A stretch of DNA of 16,872 bases from Flavobacterium psychrophilum (lineage in GTDB: Bacteria > Bacteroidota > Bacteroidia > Flavobacteriales > Flavobacteriaceae): NCBI GenBank assembly GCA_945866505.1, contig CAMBHH010000064.1, forward strand, positions 1 through 16,872, given 5' to 3'. Below the pieces are notes generated by a model that was not told the DNA's origin, ran no database searches, and saw nothing but the letters and a program-made list of their open reading frames with translations. Below, one piece after another: positions 8,012 to 15,896 of the stretch. The position numbers and the translations under genes were made by a program. Within the stretch, counting starts at the first letter, position 1; each line of letters begins with the position of its first letter.

Positions 8012-8835
8012 TACTTTAATTTTACAACTTCTTTATATTTTTGAATGCCTTGCAAACCTATTTTATATTTTGTACTACGTTCGTCCCAACTGATGTACTT
8101 GTATCTAATAAGGAAAAACACGTATTTTAGCAACCAAATATAAGCTAAATTTGATCTTGTTTTATAAAACAATGCGCCTCTTGCAAATAAAATTGTGTCG
8201 CTTCCTTGTTGATCACCCGAAGTTAGTAAAGGATGAGAAACGATAACAGACGGACAAAATAAAACACCTAAATTTAGTCCAATAGCATCCCTTAAAAACA
8301 AATATTCTTCGGCAGTTTCAAAAAAGGAACCCAAGCCAAAATTCTCATCAAAAAATAAATTATTTTCTTTAACGTCTTTTATTTGCAAAGCGATTTCAAT
8401 AGAACATACATTTTCGATAGTTTTTTTGGAATGACCATATTCTGTTTTTGATTTATTATTCGGTTTTTCTACACCAATTCGTTGGTGATTGAATGTAATT
8501 AGTGATGCTTTTGGATTCTGATTGAAGGAAGTTATTATTTCGTGGTCGAAATTTGGAAAATAAACAACGTCATCGTCGGCGATTAAACATATTTTTTGGG
8601 AGGCATTTTTAATGGCTAGATTGCGGCTTTTTGACAAACCTTTTTGATCAACATTAATCACCCTAACGTTTTTAAAATCAGATATTAATTTGTTTTCTTT
8701 AGTTTGATTAATCACCAAAATGTTGAATTTTGAAAAATGCGTAAAAGGAAACATTAAAGCTAAAAAATCAAGAGTACTTCGATTTTTTGTAGCAATTAGT
8801 ATTTCTAAATCATTTTCTGAAAAAACATTTGTCAT
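8011..8835 (-). CDS. Glycosyltransferase, GT2-like
   Basis: The 274-residue product has a GT-A type N-terminal half: LEILIATKNR (10-19), INQT at about 42-45 in place of the usual DDGS or NDGS, GLSKSRNLAIKNA (66-78) and the metal-binding LIADDDVVYF (84-93, DDD at 87-89). The GLSKSRN segment and the triple Asp place it with GT2-like enzymes, but the NQT replacement marks a divergent subgroup. A Phe/Tyr-rich stretch near the C-terminus (YIWLLKYVFFLIRYKYIS) may touch the membrane. It leads a two-gene minus-strand operon with the ketoisomerase (one-base stop/start overlap). A palindromic promoter-like element lies just upstream, shared with the divergent glycosyltransferase. Donor and acceptor are unknown. 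Confidence 0.78.
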   Translation of the reverse strand: MTNVFSENDLEILIATKNRSTLDFLALMFPFTHFSKFNILVINQTKENKLISDFKNVRVINVDQKGLSKSRNLAIKNASQKICLIADDDVVYFPNFDHEIITSFNQNPKASLITFNHQRIGVEKPNNKSKTEYGHSKKTIENVCSIEIALQIKDVKENNLFFDENFGLGSFFETAEEYLFLRDAIGLNLGVLFCPSVIVSHPLLTSGDQQGSDTILFARGALFYKTRSNLAYIWLLKYVFFLIRYKYISWDERSTKYKIGLQGIQKYKEVVKLK

Positions 8836-8842
8836 TTTCTTA

Positions 8843-8860
8843 TATATTTACGTAAATATA
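8843..8860. promoter_or_regulatory. 18-bp perfect palindrome, putative symmetric bidirectional promoter
   Basis: TATATTTACGTAAATATA is a perfect palindrome inside the 42-bp gap between two divergent genes. Each half reads TATATTTA towards its own gene, one mismatch from the Bacteroidota -7 element TAnnTTTG and the same TTTA ending as the ftsE candidate. The plus-strand half ends 27 bases before the ATG at 8878, and the minus-strand half ends 17 bases before the ATG at 8835. A TTG lies 11 bases upstream of each half, which is too close for a standard -33 box. It could instead be a dimeric-regulator operator. Confidence 0.45.
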
Positions 8861-8877
8861 ATTATTTCTGGCAAAAA

Positions 8878-10014
8878 ATGAAAATACTTTTAGTTGGCGA
8901 ATTCAGCAGGTTGCACAATTCATTAAAGGAAGGATTAATAACTTTGAATAATGAAGTTAGCATCATTGGAACTGGTGATGACTTCAAAGAATTTCCTGTA
9001 GATTTTTCTATAAGTCCGAAGATTATTTCATCCTCTTCCTTATTGACTTTTATCAACAAAGTTTTTTTCCGACTATTTAAAAATGATTTGCAATTATTAG
9101 AAAAAGGAATTAGGTTTTATTTTTTATTGTCCAAACTAAAAAACTTTGATGTGGTACAATTAATCAATTCCGATGCAATAGAAACCTATCCTTTTGCATC
9201 CCGATTTTTACTTAAAAAACTATTCCATCAAAACAAAAAAATAAGTTTATTAATTTGCGGAGAAGATACTCCAATTATAGAATATCTTTTGAAAAATGAA
9301 ATTAAATATTCTATCTTAAGTCCCTTGTTTGCTGATGAAAAACTAAAAAAGAGTTACAATTATTCTTTAAAATATGTTCAACCCAATTATAGGCAAACAT
9401 TCGATTTTATAGCCGAAAAATCCTCATCAATATTCACTTCCGACTTAGATTATAAAATTCCTATGGAGGCAATGGGATATAAATCGGAGTTTATTCCAAA
9501 CCCCATAAACATTGATAAAATTGAATATAAACCGCTTCATATTAATGATAAAATCATCATTTTTTTGGGGATAAACAACAGTAGCTCAGTTAAAAAAGGC
9601 AGTGTTTTTTTTGAAAAAGCTTTAGAAATAATTAAGCAAAAATATCCCAATCAGGTGGAAACCATTGTTACCAGAAGTATTCCGTATCAACAGTATATTG
9701 AAGCGTATAACAAAGCACATATTTTGCTAGATCAAGTCTATGGCTACGACCAAGGTTACAATGCGCTAGAAGCTATGGCAAAGGGAAAAGTAGTATTTAC
9801 TGGCGCTGAAAATGAATTTTACAACCATTATAATTTAACTGAAAAAGTAGCCATAAATGCTTTGCCCGATGTCGATTATTTGGTCAATGAATTGTCTTTC
9901 TTAATAGATAATCCAGATGAAATCATCGCTATTGGAAAACGAGCCAGAGCCTTTGTTGAGAAAGAGCATCATTATTTGAAAATTGCTGAGGAATATCTAA
10001 AGGTTTGGCAGTAA
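8878..10014 (+). CDS. Glycosyltransferase, family 4-like (GT-B fold)
   Basis: The 378-residue product starts with a Rossmann strand and glycine (MKILLVGEFSRLHNSL). A second domain contains IIIFLGINN and, at about residues 295-301, NALEAMA followed by GKVVF, the region where GT4 enzymes bind the donor nucleotide-sugar with a glutamate. The C-terminal tail (IGKRARAFVEKEHHYLKIAEEYL) is also typical of GT4. It is a retaining-type glycosyltransferase by family, with unknown sugar. It is the only plus-strand gene between 7621 and 14065 and splits the minus-strand glycan genes in two. Its stop ends 1 bp before the stop of the convergent flippase gene. The ATG at 8878 is the natural start because it begins the Rossmann strand. 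Confidence 0.8.
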   Translation: MKILLVGEFSRLHNSLKEGLITLNNEVSIIGTGDDFKEFPVDFSISPKIISSSSLLTFINKVFFRLFKNDLQLLEKGIRFYFLLSKLKNFDVVQLINSDAIETYPFASRFLLKKLFHQNKKISLLICGEDTPIIEYLLKNEIKYSILSPLFADEKLKKSYNYSLKYVQPNYRQTFDFIAEKSSSIFTSDLDYKIPMEAMGYKSEFIPNPINIDKIEYKPLHINDKIIIFLGINNSSSVKKGSVFFEKALEIIKQKYPNQVETIVTRSIPYQQYIEAYNKAHILLDQVYGYDQGYNALEAMAKGKVVFTGAENEFYNHYNLTEKVAINALPDVDYLVNELSFLIDNPDEIIAIGKRARAFVEKEHHYLKIAEEYLKVWQ

Positions 10015-10015
10015 A

Positions 10016-11290
10016 TCAACTTTTAACAAACAGTTTCCTGAACATAAATAAAATCAAAATAAATGTTACTAAACTAGCATAAAAATAAGATTGAAGAGCT
10101 CCTTCAAAAGAGAAAACTTTCACTAAATAAAATGATAATATGAGATAGGTGCCGTTGAAAACTAATTCGATAACAAAGTAATCTTTCATTCTTGATTTCA
10201 CTACAATTTGATATCCAAAAGCTAAGGTCATTACTCTCAATAAATCGCCGGCTAGTTGCCAGATTAAAACTTGCTTTACCTGAATAAAATCCTTTGTAAA
10301 TACCATGTTCAACAAGAAATCCTTAAAAAGTAGAATAATTACTAGCATCAAAAAAAACAAAGGAACAAAAACTTTAAAATACGATTTTAGTTCTATTCTA
10401 AAATCTGAATCGGTTTCAAGGGCGGCTAATTTGGGCATATAATATAGGGATAAGCCAGAACTAAAAACTGACATATAAAAACTGGAGATTTTATTTGTTG
10501 CATCCCAAATTCCAGCATCTTGAATTGAGTGTGTTTTTACAATGTAGTTCCTAATAAATATAAGCGCTAAAGGAACAATGAACGCACTCAGTAAAGCCAT
10601 GACCGAGAACTTTTTGATTACATTAAGATATTTATTATCAATTACTTTTTGCAAATCAAACTTAAATTGACTTTTATCTTTTACCACAAACAAAAAAGTA
10701 ACGAAAAATAGTACCAACTCTCCTACAGCTATTGCGTAAAGACCACCAGTACTATTTTTACTCCATATTAAAAAAGTAGTTACCCCAAAAATAAGAATAT
10801 TCGAAATAATTTGAATTAACACAATTCTGTAAAACTGCTCCAATCCATTGTAAATGGCCAGCCAAAAAGCATTTATAACTATCAGAGGTAAAAGCAACCC
10901 AAAAAACCGAATGGGATTTGCAAAATCTGAAGTAAAAAATAATACATCTGAAAAATCATTGGCAAACACTAAAGTGATACCTCCCACAAAAATTGAAAGA
11001 ACTAGAAAAACCCAAAAAAAAGTCGAATATAATATCGATAGTTCTTTCTTGTCATTTTTATTTTCTACAAATAGCTTAATCAACGAATTATTAATACCCA
11101 ATGTTGCAACAGACTTATTCATCGAGGTAAAATTCCTAAAACTACCCAAAAGTGCCATCCCAGAAGGCCCTAAAAAGACCGATACGATTTTTGTAGATAC
11201 AATTCCTAAAACAAAACTTATCCCGACTGAAAAAGAATTCAGAGATAAAACTTTAAGAAGTGCATTATTTCTTAGCGTGTTTAAAATCAT
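10016..11290 (-). CDS. Wzx-type lipid-linked oligosaccharide flippase (MOP superfamily)
   Basis: The 424-residue product is an integral membrane protein with about 12 hydrophobic helices. The N-terminal region, with STKIVSVFLGPSGMALLGSF around residues 32-51 followed by a TLGINNSLIK segment, resembles WzxE/O-antigen translocases of the MOP superfamily, which flip undecaprenyl-diphosphate-linked oligosaccharides across the inner membrane. In this locus it would flip the unit carrying the dTDP-derived 3-amino sugar. No polymerase (Wzy) is nearby, so the glycan could be a single-unit oligosaccharide, or the polymerase lies outside. Its start overlaps the upstream acyltransferase stop by four bases (ATGA), so it is the last gene of a four-gene operon. 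A long antisense frame inside it (10854-11330) has no recognisable protein features. Confidence 0.87.
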   Translation of the reverse strand: MILNTLRNNALLKVLSLNSFSVGISFVLGIVSTKIVSVFLGPSGMALLGSFRNFTSMNKSVATLGINNSLIKLFVENKNDKKELSILYSTFFWVFLVLSIFVGGITLVFANDFSDVLFFTSDFANPIRFFGLLLPLIVINAFWLAIYNGLEQFYRIVLIQIISNILIFGVTTFLIWSKNSTGGLYAIAVGELVLFFVTFLFVVKDKSQFKFDLQKVIDNKYLNVIKKFSVMALLSAFIVPLALIFIRNYIVKTHSIQDAGIWDATNKISSFYMSVFSSGLSLYYMPKLAALETDSDFRIELKSYFKVFVPLFFLMLVIILLFKDFLLNMVFTKDFIQVKQVLIWQLAGDLLRVMTLAFGYQIVVKSRMKDYFVIELVFNGTYLILSFYLVKVFSFEGALQSYFYASLVTFILILFMFRKLFVKS

Positions 11291-11856
11291 AAGTTTCGGA
11301 TCACTTTGGCCGGATTTCCCGCTGCAATAACATTTTCAGGAATGCTTTTGGTCACAACCGAACCGCTACCAATTACTGAATTTTTACCAATAATAACACC
11401 TTTTAGTATAATTACATTTGAACCTAAAAATGCATTTTTACAGATACGTACTTCTTTAAATTTTGGAATCCCAATATTTCTGCGCGTAACTTCTAAATCA
11501 TGACCATCATTATCCAAAATAGAACATTTGTCACCAATCAGGACATTATCTTCAATAACAACTTTAGAATAACACTCTATAGAAAAAGAATTGCTAATTG
11601 CCACATTATTGCCAATACAAATTTCAGCATCCTCTTCTCGAGCTTCTAAATAAGAATAATGCGAATAATAATTCGGGGATGAAATCACACCTATTTGGAC
11701 GTTGTTACCGAAAGAAATTTTTCCTTTGCCCTTCAACAATAAAGGATTATGTTTTGTAGGCTTTCCTACTACTCTTTTGCAGTCTGAAAGCATTTCATAC
11801 TTTTTGATTCGCACAGCGACAAAGCAAAATTGTTTGATTCTATTAATTATTCCCAT
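11287..11856 (-). CDS. Hexapeptide-repeat acyltransferase (left-handed beta-helix)
   Basis: The 189-residue product shows hexapeptide turns: FGNNVQIG, IGNNVAIS, IEDNVLIG, FLGSNVIILKG and VIIGKNSVIGSGSVVTKSI, then the family end GNPAKVIR. The histidine H119 in DNDGHD sits where xenobiotic and maltose O-acetyltransferase relatives keep their catalytic His. The gene follows the sugar aminotransferase with zero spacing. The likely role is acetylation of the 3-amino group (FdtC/QdtC role), making dTDP-Fuc3NAc or Qui3NAc. About 190 residues fits an FdtC-sized protein, but the DNDGHD motif is equally typical of O-acetyltransferases, so it may instead modify a hydroxyl on the finished sugar. It probably acts as a trimer with acetyl-CoA, as the family does. 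Confidence 0.85.
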   Translation of the reverse strand: MGIINRIKQFCFVAVRIKKYEMLSDCKRVVGKPTKHNPLLLKGKGKISFGNNVQIGVISSPNYYSHYSYLEAREEDAEICIGNNVAISNSFSIECYSKVVIEDNVLIGDKCSILDNDGHDLEVTRRNIGIPKFKEVRICKNAFLGSNVIILKGVIIGKNSVIGSGSVVTKSIPENVIAAGNPAKVIRNL

Positions 11857-12969
11857 TTAATATTGATTTAAAACTGAAACAATAAAACTTACCTCATCTA
11901 CTGTCAAAACTGGGCTTATGGGCAAACTCAAAACTTCGTTATGTATTTTTTCGGTTACAGGGAAAGACAAATGATTCCAAGCCACAAATGCTTTTTGTTT
12001 GTGTGTCGGAATTGGATAATGAATCATCGTTTGAATTCCGTTTTCTAATAAATACTGTTGCAAATGGAATCTATTTTCGGTTCGAATGACGAACAAATGA
12101 AAAACATGATTTCCAGACAAATCCCAAAATGGCAAAATGATTTTATCGTTTTTTATCTCTTTTGTATAACGTTTGGCAATTTCTTTTCGAATAGTATTTT
12201 CTGCATCTAAATGAAGTAATTTCAAATTCAAAAAAGCGGCTTGAATTTCATCTAATCTTGAATTCACACCGACATATTCATTATGATATTTTGCTTCAGA
12301 ACCATAATTGCGCAAAGATTGAACTACTTTTGCTAGTTCTGAATCATTGGTAACAACCGCTCCGCCATCTCCCAAAGCGCCTAAATTTTTCCCTGGATAA
12401 AAACTGTATGCTTGTGCATTTTTATGCTCAAATTCGTAATTATCAATTTGTAATTCGTTATTTATTTTAGCGCCATGAGCCTGAGCTGCATCTTCTACAA
12501 CAATCAAATTATTTTCAACAGCAATTTCATTTATTTTTTCCATTTCGGCTAGTTGCCCATACAGATGAACGGCCAAAATTGCCTTAGTTTTTGAGGTGAT
12601 TTTTCCTGAAATCAAATCGGGATTAAGATTGTACGTTTCTAACTTTGGCTCGACCAAAACTGGCACCAAATCAGCTTCTAAAATAGCCAGAATACTAGCG
12701 ATATAAGTATTAGCTGGAACAATAACCTCGTCGCCTTTTTGCAGTTTTCCCAATTGAATGTACCCTTTAAAAATAAGAACCAAAGCATCAAAACCATTAC
12801 CAACACCAATGCAGTGTTTTGTACCACAATACTTGGCAAAATTAGTTTCAAATGTTGCCACTTTATTGCCCAAAATATACCAACCTTTTTCTAAAACTGA
12901 TTTCAATTTCTCTTGAAAAGCAGTTTCATAAGGGGCGTTTATTTTTTTTAAATCGAGGAATTTTATCAT
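11857..12969 (-). CDS. dTDP-3-keto sugar aminotransferase (DegT/DnrJ/EryC1/StrS, FdtB/QdtB type)
   Basis: The 370-residue product is a full-length PLP-dependent sugar aminotransferase. It has VGNGFDALVL (56-65), VPANTYIAS (84-92), EDAAQAHG (159-166, whose aspartate holds the PLP ring nitrogen), and the cofactor lysine K194 in SFYPGKNLGALGDGG. The GNGFDAL motif matches the FdtB/QdtB branch, which adds an amino group from glutamate to C3 of dTDP-3-keto-6-deoxyhexose. The partner ketoisomerase is at 7583-8011, in a separate transcription unit. Its start overlaps the stop of the upstream transferase (ATGA) and the acyltransferase follows without a gap, so these steps are translationally coupled. 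The 3-keto specificity is inferred from the motif and the ketoisomerase. Other sugar specificities in this large family remain possible. Confidence 0.9.
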   Translation of the reverse strand: MIKFLDLKKINAPYETAFQEKLKSVLEKGWYILGNKVATFETNFAKYCGTKHCIGVGNGFDALVLIFKGYIQLGKLQKGDEVIVPANTYIASILAILEADLVPVLVEPKLETYNLNPDLISGKITSKTKAILAVHLYGQLAEMEKINEIAVENNLIVVEDAAQAHGAKINNELQIDNYEFEHKNAQAYSFYPGKNLGALGDGGAVVTNDSELAKVVQSLRNYGSEAKYHNEYVGVNSRLDEIQAAFLNLKLLHLDAENTIRKEIAKRYTKEIKNDKIILPFWDLSGNHVFHLFVIRTENRFHLQQYLLENGIQTMIHYPIPTHKQKAFVAWNHLSFPVTEKIHNEVLSLPISPVLTVDEVSFIVSVLNQY

Positions 12970-13988
12970 ATCATGACGGTATCTAATAAACCAAAATTTG
13001 AAGTTTGCACTTCATAAAAATCATGAACTATTGTGCTCGCTCCGAAGCTTTCTTTCCAAAAAACCAAACCTTCGTTTAATTTTTTCCCTTGTTCTTCATT
13101 CGAAATTCCAAAGTCAAAAAAACGTTTTTCCTTAAAAATGCAGGTTATCAAATGATGGTATAGAAAATCCAATGAACCCAACTCATTTTTATTGCCCATT
13201 CCCGAAACATACTGTGGGTGAGCAACATTTTCTGATATAAAAATAGTTGTTCCTGCAACAATTTTATGTCCGTGATAAACGTTAAAATGTCGAATATTTT
13301 GGGGGAACTTTCGTTGCAATATTTCTATTTCAGAAATTGTATGCACGGGCTTTGCTTGGTGTTTATTGTCTAAATTGGGTTTCAAAACCTCTTCCCAAAA
13401 CAACTTGAAATTTAGTTCTTCCTTAATTATCAAATTGTTTTTTATTCCTCGTCGTATACATTCTTTTCTAGTTTTCGAAATGGCGTATGGCTTTGACAAA
13501 TCGATAACCGCCAAAGAGTCTCTTCGTACTAATTTTGCATTAGCTAAAAACAGAGCATAATTCAATTCTTCGGCTGGCTTTTGATGATAAATCGAAGGCA
13601 GTAATTTAATTTGTAGCTTTTCTATTTTAGTGTCATTCAAAAATGATAAAACACTTTTGAAAATTTCAATTACCGAAGCCAATTTTAGCTTTTCATTGTA
13701 AACCAATCCGCCGTATGTTAAGCCTTGATGTGAAAATACTTCATTGCCAACTACATTTGCCGGAAGGACAGCCAGCCATTTTTCGCCATCCAAAACAATT
13801 AGAGAATTATCTTGAAATCTATCGGAATGATAATCCATAAAATCACGATGAAATAAAAAAGTAGCATTTTTGGCCTGGCTTATAAAAGCATTCCAATTTT
13901 CATATTCTTTACGTTCGTATCGTTTTACACTATAATTTTTCACTACTGATTTGTAAACATTGGAAACTACTCCATTAATTAATACCAA
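12966..13988 (-). CDS. FemAB/GNAT-like acyl or aminoacyl transferase
   Basis: The 340-residue product has the layout of FemAB-related GNAT proteins found in bacterial glycan loci: an N-terminal half with NATFLFHRDFMDYHSDRF and LAVLPANVVGNEVFSHQGL, and a C-terminal half with HKIVAGTTIFI, QYVSGMG and FFDFGISNEEQGKKLNEGL. These enzymes transfer acyl or aminoacyl groups to amines on sugars or peptides. Here the target may be the amino sugar made by the next genes, but no substrate can be read from sequence. It leads the four-gene operon and ends in a four-base overlap with the aminotransferase. I keep the ATG at 13988 because a perfect TAnnTTTG element ends 19 bases upstream. A GTG at 13943 would also give a plausible N-terminus. 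Confidence 0.7.
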   Translation of the reverse strand: MVLINGVVSNVYKSVVKNYSVKRYERKEYENWNAFISQAKNATFLFHRDFMDYHSDRFQDNSLIVLDGEKWLAVLPANVVGNEVFSHQGLTYGGLVYNEKLKLASVIEIFKSVLSFLNDTKIEKLQIKLLPSIYHQKPAEELNYALFLANAKLVRRDSLAVIDLSKPYAISKTRKECIRRGIKNNLIIKEELNFKLFWEEVLKPNLDNKHQAKPVHTISEIEILQRKFPQNIRHFNVYHGHKIVAGTTIFISENVAHPQYVSGMGNKNELGSLDFLYHHLITCIFKEKRFFDFGISNEEQGKKLNEGLVFWKESFGASTIVHDFYEVQTSNFGLLDTVMI

Positions 13989-14007
13989 AGAGTTTTTGTT
14001 ATGGAGT

Positions 14008-14015
14008 CAAAAATA
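14008..14015 (-). promoter_or_regulatory. Putative -7 element of the amino-sugar/flippase operon
   Basis: On the minus strand the sequence is TATTTTTG, a perfect TAnnTTTG match, ending 19 bases before the ATG at 13988. No convincing TTTG is seen 17-23 bases upstream. The distance to the start codon equals that of the other candidate promoters in this window. Confidence 0.45.
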
Positions 14016-14037
14016 CCACTTAATAAAAATAAATGGT

Positions 14038-14045
14038 TAATTTTA
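14038..14045 (+). promoter_or_regulatory. Putative -7 element of the type IX cargo gene
   Basis: TAATTTTA is one mismatch from TAnnTTTG and ends 19 bases before the GTG at 14065, the same distance as at the other genes. There is no good upstream TTTG box, so this is weak evidence. It supports GTG or the adjacent TTG as the real start. Confidence 0.35.
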
Positions 14046-14064
14046 TCGATAAATTATCTTATTG

Positions 14065-15873
14065 GTGAAACTAAAACTACAATATCATTTTTTTATTATC
14101 AGTTTTTTGATTTCTGTTTCGTTTTACGGTCAGGATATTTCTTTGTACCAGCAATTTAATGGTAGATTCGATTTTGCTTTTATAGGAAATACGCTGAACA
14201 CTGTCGAGAACAATACTCTTTTTGGACTGCCAAGGCCTCCTTGCACAATAAATACATCTTCGTCGGCTTCTTTAAACTTAAATTCAAAAGATATCATCGA
14301 AAGTGCCTATTTATATTGGGCTGGTTCTGGAACTGGTGACTTTGACGTGAAAATAAACAATCAGAATATTACTGCCCAACGAAGCTTCAGTCTAATTCAA
14401 AATCCTACTGGATTACCTTTTTTCAGCGCTTTTGCCGATATAACTTCAATTGTTAAGTCCACTGGAAATAGTGTTTATAATTTTTCAGATTTAGACTTGA
14501 CGACTATTATTGCTACTTATTGCACGAACGGAACCAATTTTGGCGGTTGGGCAATCGTCATTATTTATAAAAATAGCGCTTTGCCTTTGAATCAACTCAA
14601 TGTTTATGATGGGTTACAATCTGTTCCAGATGAAGTTAACATCACACTGACCAACTTAAATGTCATAGACAATAAAGACGCGAAAATTGGTTTTGTAGCT
14701 TGGGAAGGAGACAAAAACATTAATGTAAACGAATCACTTAGCATTAATGGAAATCGTATTGAAAATCCGCCATTAAATCCTATTGACAATGCGTTTAACG
14801 GAACCAATAGTTTTACTGGAGCAACTGACTTATACAATATGGACTTAGATGTTTATAATATCCAAAACAACATAAATATTGACGACTCAACGGCCAAAAT
14901 TCAGCTTACTTCCGGACAAGATTTCGTAATGATCAATGCAATTGTGACCAAATTAAACAGCCAACTTCCTGACGCAACCATAACTTTTAGCACCCAATTA
15001 GAATGTAATTCGCGCCGATTAATTGCGAATTACTTGGTCTCAAACCAAAACAGCACGAGTCCGCTTCCCGCAGCAACTCCTATTTCGATTTATGCCAATG
15101 GGATTTTATTACAAAAAACCAAAACAGCGGCGGCAATTCCAGTAAACAGCGACGAAAACGGCACAATATCATTGATAATTCCCGATAACATTCCTACCAA
15201 TTTTGAGTTGAAATTTGTGGTCGATGACCTCGGAACCGGAACCGGAATAGTAGCTGAACTTAACGAAAACAATAATGAATCTTTAGAAAAGATAACCTTG
15301 GCCGTTTCAGACAAATTGGTTACTTTGGAAGATTTAGTTTCATGCAATTTGAGATTAACCAAAGGAGTCTTTGATTTCTCTAATTACGAAGAACTCATAA
15401 AAATAAATCCAACCGATGTTGTTGAATTCTATCCGACAATGACCGATCTGGAAAATGGAACAAACGTTATTGTGAACACCTCGAATTATACGGCCGAAAC
15501 TACGCCAAAAGTCATTTATGTCAAGGTTGACAATAGAACTTGCTTTAGCATTACCCAATTTTTATTGACAACAAATAATTGTCCTCCCAAGATTTACAAC
15601 TTTGTTTCGGCAAATAACGACACAAAAAATGATAGCTTTTTTATTGAAGGATTGAGAGATGTTTTTTTGAACTTTCATTTGTCTATCTACAACCGTTGGG
15701 GAACATTGATCTGGACGGGAAACAAAAATGTACCGGATTGGGACGGTTATGCAAACGAAGGTGTTATAAGGAATCATTCAGAAGTTCCTTCGGGAACCTA
15801 CTATTATTTGCTTGACTTGAACGACAAAAACTACCCGAAACCGCTAGCCGGCTACTTATTTTTAACTCGATAA
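14065..15873 (+). CDS. Secreted protein with type IX secretion type B C-terminal domain
   Basis: The product (602 aa) has a signal peptide (about the first 23 residues, ending SFYGQ). A beta-rich N-terminal region contains ESAYLYWAGSGTGDFDVKIN and GGWAIVIIYKN. A CARDB-like segment follows at about 300-411 (VSNQNSTSPLPAATPISIYA, LNENNNES). The last 97 residues form a gliding-motility-associated (CHU_C, type B) domain: CPPKIYNF, NDTKNDSF, IYNRWGTLIW, WDG, VPSGTYYYLL and GYLFLTR. Such domains target cargo through the type IX secretion system to the cell surface or medium. No ATG exists before about residue 258, and an in-frame TAA lies at 14050-14052, so the start must be GTG (14065) or TTG (14062). 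I choose GTG on spacing. It is probably a surface adhesin or structural protein. No enzyme motif is visible. Confidence 0.88.
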   Translation: MKLKLQYHFFIISFLISVSFYGQDISLYQQFNGRFDFAFIGNTLNTVENNTLFGLPRPPCTINTSSSASLNLNSKDIIESAYLYWAGSGTGDFDVKINNQNITAQRSFSLIQNPTGLPFFSAFADITSIVKSTGNSVYNFSDLDLTTIIATYCTNGTNFGGWAIVIIYKNSALPLNQLNVYDGLQSVPDEVNITLTNLNVIDNKDAKIGFVAWEGDKNINVNESLSINGNRIENPPLNPIDNAFNGTNSFTGATDLYNMDLDVYNIQNNINIDDSTAKIQLTSGQDFVMINAIVTKLNSQLPDATITFSTQLECNSRRLIANYLVSNQNSTSPLPAATPISIYANGILLQKTKTAAAIPVNSDENGTISLIIPDNIPTNFELKFVVDDLGTGTGIVAELNENNNESLEKITLAVSDKLVTLEDLVSCNLRLTKGVFDFSNYEELIKINPTDVVEFYPTMTDLENGTNVIVNTSNYTAETTPKVIYVKVDNRTCFSITQFLLTTNNCPPKIYNFVSANNDTKNDSFFIEGLRDVFLNFHLSIYNRWGTLIWTGNKNVPDWDGYANEGVIRNHSEVPSGTYYYLLDLNDKNYPKPLAGYLFLTR

Positions 15874-15875
15874 CT

Positions 15876-15896
15876 ACAAAACTTTACATGTTTTGT
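15876..15896. terminator. Possible bidirectional terminator hairpin
   Basis: ACAAAAC (15876-15882) and GTTTTGT (15890-15896) form a perfect 7-bp stem with a 7-base loop between two convergent genes. It overlaps the last codons of the RDD gene. The stem is AT-rich and no T-run follows directly on either strand, so strength is doubtful. Confidence 0.3.

Noticed and set aside
10854..11330. A 158-codon plus-strand open frame
   Set aside because: It is fully antisense to the flippase and acyltransferase coding sequences, which have clear family features. The antisense product has no domain or signal that I can see.
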